Shown: positions 61,633 to 64,000 of the stretch, piece by piece
Layout: every line of letters starts with the position of its first letter
How positions within the stretch are numbered: position 1 is the first letter of the stretch
Origin: Oharaeibacter diazotrophicus
Lineage (GTDB): Bacteria > Pseudomonadota > Alphaproteobacteria > Rhizobiales > Pleomorphomonadaceae
Length of the DNA: 64,000 nucleotides
Assembly (NCBI RefSeq): GCF_004362745.1
Contig: NZ_SNXY01000006.1
Coordinates: forward strand, 248,001 to 312,000
Direction: 5' to 3'
Position numbers and translations under genes: made by a program
The notes under the pieces: generated by a model
Databases searched by the model: none
What the model saw: the letters and a program-made list of their open reading frames with translations, nothing else
Told to the model about the DNA's origin: nothing

Positions 61633-62319
61633 ATGGACAGGGCTTTCATGGCCGCGCAGACGGCGCGGATGCTTCTCGAGGTGAAGGCGATCCAGTTCAA
61701 CGCGGAGAAGCCGTTCATCTTCACGTCGGGCTGGGCGAGCCCGGTCTACACCGACTGTCGCAAGCTGATTTCGTTCCCGCGCCTGCGCAAGCGGCTGATG
61801 GGTTTCGGCGAGGAGGTCATCCTCTCCGAGATCGGCGCCGAATCGCTCGACGGCGTCGCCGGCGGGGAGACCGCGGGCATCCCCTTCGCCGCGTGGCTGG
61901 CGGACCGGCTCGAGCTGCCGATGCTCTACGTCCGCAAGAAGCCCAAGGGCTTCGGCCGCAACGCCCAGATCGAGGGCGACGTGCGCGAGGGCGCCCGGGT
62001 GATCCTGGTCGAGGACCTCGCCACCGACGGCCGCTCCAAGCTGGTGTTCACCGACGCCATGCGCGCCGCCGGCCTCGTCGTCGAGCACACCTTCGTCGTG
62101 TTCCACTACGGCATCTTCAAGGAGAGCACCGAGGTGCTCGCCGAGCAGGGCATCCGCCTGCACGCGCTCGCCACCTGGTGGGACGTGCTCGCCGAGGCCA
62201 AGCGCTCCGGCGCCTTCCCGGCCGCCACCATCGACGCCGTCGAAGCCTTCCTGCACGATCCAGCCGGCTGGTCCGCCGCCCACGGCGGCCGCGCCTCGGT
62301 GGACGCCCCGGCCGGCTGA
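61633..62319 (+). CDS. pyrE: Orotate phosphoribosyltransferase
   Basis: A 228-residue OPRTase, which attaches ribose-phosphate from PRPP to orotate in pyrimidine synthesis. The PRPP-binding motif is [14 protein letters not shown]; the flexible loop is [17 protein letters not shown]; the N-terminal [28 protein letters not shown] block is the alphaproteobacterial PyrE form. ATG 61633 follows GGGGACGATCGG. Monocistronic, between two terminators or gaps; pyrC is not adjacent. Confidence 0.94.
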   Translation: MDRAFMAAQTARMLLEVKAIQFNAEKPFIFTSGWASPVYTDCRKLISFPRLRKRLMGFGEEVILSEIGAESLDGVAGGETAGIPFAAWLADRLELPMLYVRKKPKGFGRNAQIEGDVREGARVILVEDLATDGRSKLVFTDAMRAAGLVVEHTFVVFHYGIFKESTEVLAEQGIRLHALATWWDVLAEAKRSGAFPAATIDAVEAFLHDPAGWSAAHGGRASVDAPAG

Positions 62320-62517
62320 CCGGCCGGCCACGCCCCGCGCGGCGCCCTCGGCGGAAAGGCCGAGGGTGGCCGCACGCGAATGAGGTGGCCGCAGCGTCGG
62401 GACCCGTTGACGGCGGGCCCCGAAGCGCGGCAGGTGGAATCGGTCGGCGGGGGCCGACTCGGGGGATCGCGCGCCGGCCGTCGCCGCGGCGGCCCCTCGC
62501 ATCCGTCGGGAGCCGTC

Positions 62518-63225
62518 ATGACGTCAGCCGTCCGCCTTTCCATCCTGGTCGCAACCCTGGCGCTCGCGGGCTGCCAGACCGAGCCCGCGCCCTACGATCC
62601 CTATCGCCCGCCGGTGCGCCGCAACGATCCGCCGCCGGTTTACGTGCAGCCGCCGCGCGACCAGTACCGGCCGCCGGTGCAGCCCAACAATCCCTATCGG
62701 CCCGGCCCGAACGACGGCTACCAGGGCGGCGGTTACCAGGGTGACGGCTACGTCCGCGGCGGTACGCCGAACCAGCCCGGCTCGCTCTACGCCGGCGGCG
62801 GCGACGGCTACGTCCGCGGTGGCGAGCCCGGTTCGCCCGGCTCGCTCTACGGCAACGGTGGCCGCAACGACCCGCCCCGCAACGACGGCGGCTTCGTCAA
62901 CGGCGGTCGAAACGACGGCGGACGCAACGACGGTCCGGGTGCCGGCCGGGAACCGGCGGCCCCGCGCCTCGGCGGCGCCTGGCGGCTGATGACCACCGGC
63001 AGCGGCGTCAACTGCTCGATCCGGCTGTCCCCGGGCGAGGGCGGCACCGGCAGCGTCTCGGCGCCGGCCAACTGCTACAGCTACACGCACCTGAAGAGCT
63101 ACGAGATGCGCGGGCGCGACCTCGTGCTGGTCGACGCCTTCGGCGGCACCGTCAACCTGCAGCCGTCCGGCGGCTATTGGCAGGGCCGCGGCCGCGACGG
63201 CGAGGGCGTCATCCTGCAGCGCTGA
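62518..63225 (+). CDS. Lipoprotein with AprI/Inh-like domain and Gly/Tyr-rich repeats
   Basis: A 235-residue lipoprotein: signal and lipobox ATLALAGC (Cys 19), then ~125 residues of Pro/Gly/Asn/Tyr-rich low-complexity sequence with repeated DGYVRGG and GSLYG units, and a C-terminal ~95-residue beta-barrel like the AprI/Inh metalloprotease inhibitor family (GGAWRLMTTGSGVNCSIRL, NCYSYTHLKSYEMRGRDLVLVDAFGG, with two Cys). Inh domains usually guard a type I-secreted serralysin; no protease is encoded here. Start 62518 (ATG) gives the lipoprotein signal. Confidence 0.8.
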   Translation: MTSAVRLSILVATLALAGCQTEPAPYDPYRPPVRRNDPPPVYVQPPRDQYRPPVQPNNPYRPGPNDGYQGGGYQGDGYVRGGTPNQPGSLYAGGGDGYVRGGEPGSPGSLYGNGGRNDPPRNDGGFVNGGRNDGGRNDGPGAGREPAAPRLGGAWRLMTTGSGVNCSIRLSPGEGGTGSVSAPANCYSYTHLKSYEMRGRDLVLVDAFGGTVNLQPSGGYWQGRGRDGEGVILQR

Positions 63226-63249
63226 CCGCGGCGGCGGCGAGGGCAGGGA

Positions 63250-64000
63250 TCACTCCTCCTCCCGGGCCGCCCAGCGCACGTCGGCGGTGTCGGCCGCGGG
63301 CCGGCCGACACCGAACAGGCCCTCGGGCCTGAGCACCAGGAACACCACCAGCGCGGCGAGGATCACCACGTCGCGCCACTCCACCGGCAAGGTCGCCGAC
63401 CAGAACACCTCGGCGAAGCCGATCAGCACCCCGCCCACCGCGGCACCGGGCAGCGATCCGATGCCGCCGAGGAGGGCGGCCGCCAGCGCCTTCAGCCCGA
63501 CGATGGTGCCGGCGCCGTAGCTGGCGTGGCCGTAGTGCAGCGCCACCATGCCGCCGGCGAGGCCGGCGAGCGCCGCCGACAGCGCGAAGGTCAGCCCGGC
63601 CACCCGAGCCGTGTCGACGCCGAGGAGGCGGGCCATCGGGGGGTCGTCGGCGATCGCCCGCCACGCCCGCCCGAAGGCGGTGCGCGTCGCCGCCCACAGC
63701 ACCACGCCGAGCACGACGACGGCGCCGGCGGTCTCGACCGCCTGCATCGCCGTCATGGTCACCTCGAACGGGCCGCCGATCAGCACGGTCGGCTCGTTCA
63801 GCACCTGCTGGATCCAGCGGTCGCGCGAGCCGGCCCACAGCCGCATCGCCTCGGTGAGCACGATCGAGAGGCCGATGGTGGCAATCAGGAACGAGCGGTG
63901 GCCGGCGCGCGCGAGCGGGCGGAACACCGCCTCGCCGATCACCGCACCGACGAGGGCGGCATGGGCGAAGGCGGCCACCAGCGTCACCGCGACCACGACC
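63250..64000 (-). CDS. livH: Branched-chain amino acid ABC transporter permease, LivH-type (5' truncated by window edge)
   Basis: About 250 codons of a LivH-family permease running off the right edge. It has several membrane helices and the cytoplasmic EAA-like loop FGRAWRAIADDPPMARLLGVDTARV, then LAGLAGGMVALHYG and the C-terminal VVFLVLRPEGLFG common to LivH. It imports branched-chain amino acids or related amides such as urea; the substrate needs the missing livM, livG and binding-protein genes. The last ~20 residues are a charged tail. Confidence 0.85.
   Translation of the reverse strand, partial: VVVAVTLVAAFAHAALVGAVIGEAVFRPLARAGHRSFLIATIGLSIVLTEAMRLWAGSRDRWIQQVLNEPTVLIGGPFEVTMTAMQAVETAGAVVVLGVVLWAATRTAFGRAWRAIADDPPMARLLGVDTARVAGLTFALSAALAGLAGGMVALHYGHASYGAGTIVGLKALAAALLGGIGSLPGAAVGGVLIGFAEVFWSATLPVEWRDVVILAALVVFLVLRPEGLFGVGRPAADTADVRWAAREEE

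Overview
The window is GC-rich, densely coded chromosomal DNA from an alphaproteobacterium, most likely of the order Hyphomicrobiales (Rhizobiales). The support is indirect but consistent: an aglR-aglEFGAK alpha-glucoside locus in its rhizobial order, an mprF-acvB pair, a fused cysNC, CtrA-type TTAA-N7-TTAA sites, a RirA-like iron box, and many short GTGA/ATGA gene overlaps. No species can be named from the sequence alone.

Layout, left to right. 1-3 kb: the end of a propionyl-CoA carboxylase biotin subunit gene, acylphosphatase and a type II asparaginase. 3-5.8 kb: three exported proteins (a small secreted protein, a Tat-exported beta-helix repeat protein, an SRPBCC protein). 5.8-14 kb: the alpha-glucoside uptake and hydrolysis operon (binding protein, two permeases, glucosidase, ATPase) read leftward, with its LacI-type regulator divergent and three matching operators between them. 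14-18 kb: an acyltransferase and sulfate activation (cysD, cysNC). 18.4-23 kb: a CtrA-box small membrane protein, a long palindromic repeat, and the aminoacyl-phosphatidylglycerol pair mprF/acvB. 23-31.6 kb: a kinase-ATPase fusion, an acetate-type CoA-transferase, a P2-type cation ATPase, a VOC dioxygenase and a Tat-exported ferritin-like protein.

31.7-33.6 kb is an AT-rich islet abutting the 3' end of tRNA-Thr and carrying one unrecognised gene. 33.7-36.4 kb is housekeeping: rlmB, tRNA-Tyr, tRNA-Gly, tuf. 36.6-42.6 kb holds an FAD oxidoreductase and a six-gene leftward operon built around exbB-exbD-tonB, ending in a DUF2325 protein and preceded by a RirA-like box. 42.7-46 kb has a second copy of the palindromic repeat, a Cys-rich copper-storage-like protein, and a PLP enzyme/kinase pair like the hydroxylysine pathway. 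46-49.5 kb is an RTX-type gene followed by an exact-period (1136 bp) tandem duplication of its 3' part. 49.8-52.5 kb is a divergent sugar-acid module (SDR plus arabonate-type dehydratase). 52.5-54.1 kb is a second lower-GC islet next to a tRNA-Ser 3' end, with a broken gene and a GIY-YIG/T5orf172 protein. 54.6-64 kb: gatB, an MFS carrier, a MotA/MotB-type stator pair, two glutathione S-transferases, a Sel1-like protein, pyrE, an Inh-domain lipoprotein and the end of a LivH-type permease.

The most unusual parts are the RTX duplication with its divergent internal cassette, the two tRNA-flanking islets with unfamiliar genes, the two copies of a roughly 110-bp palindromic element, and the compact exbB-exbD-tonB-DUF2325 operon without a visible receptor. 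No CRISPR array, complete transposon, integrase or rRNA gene was seen.
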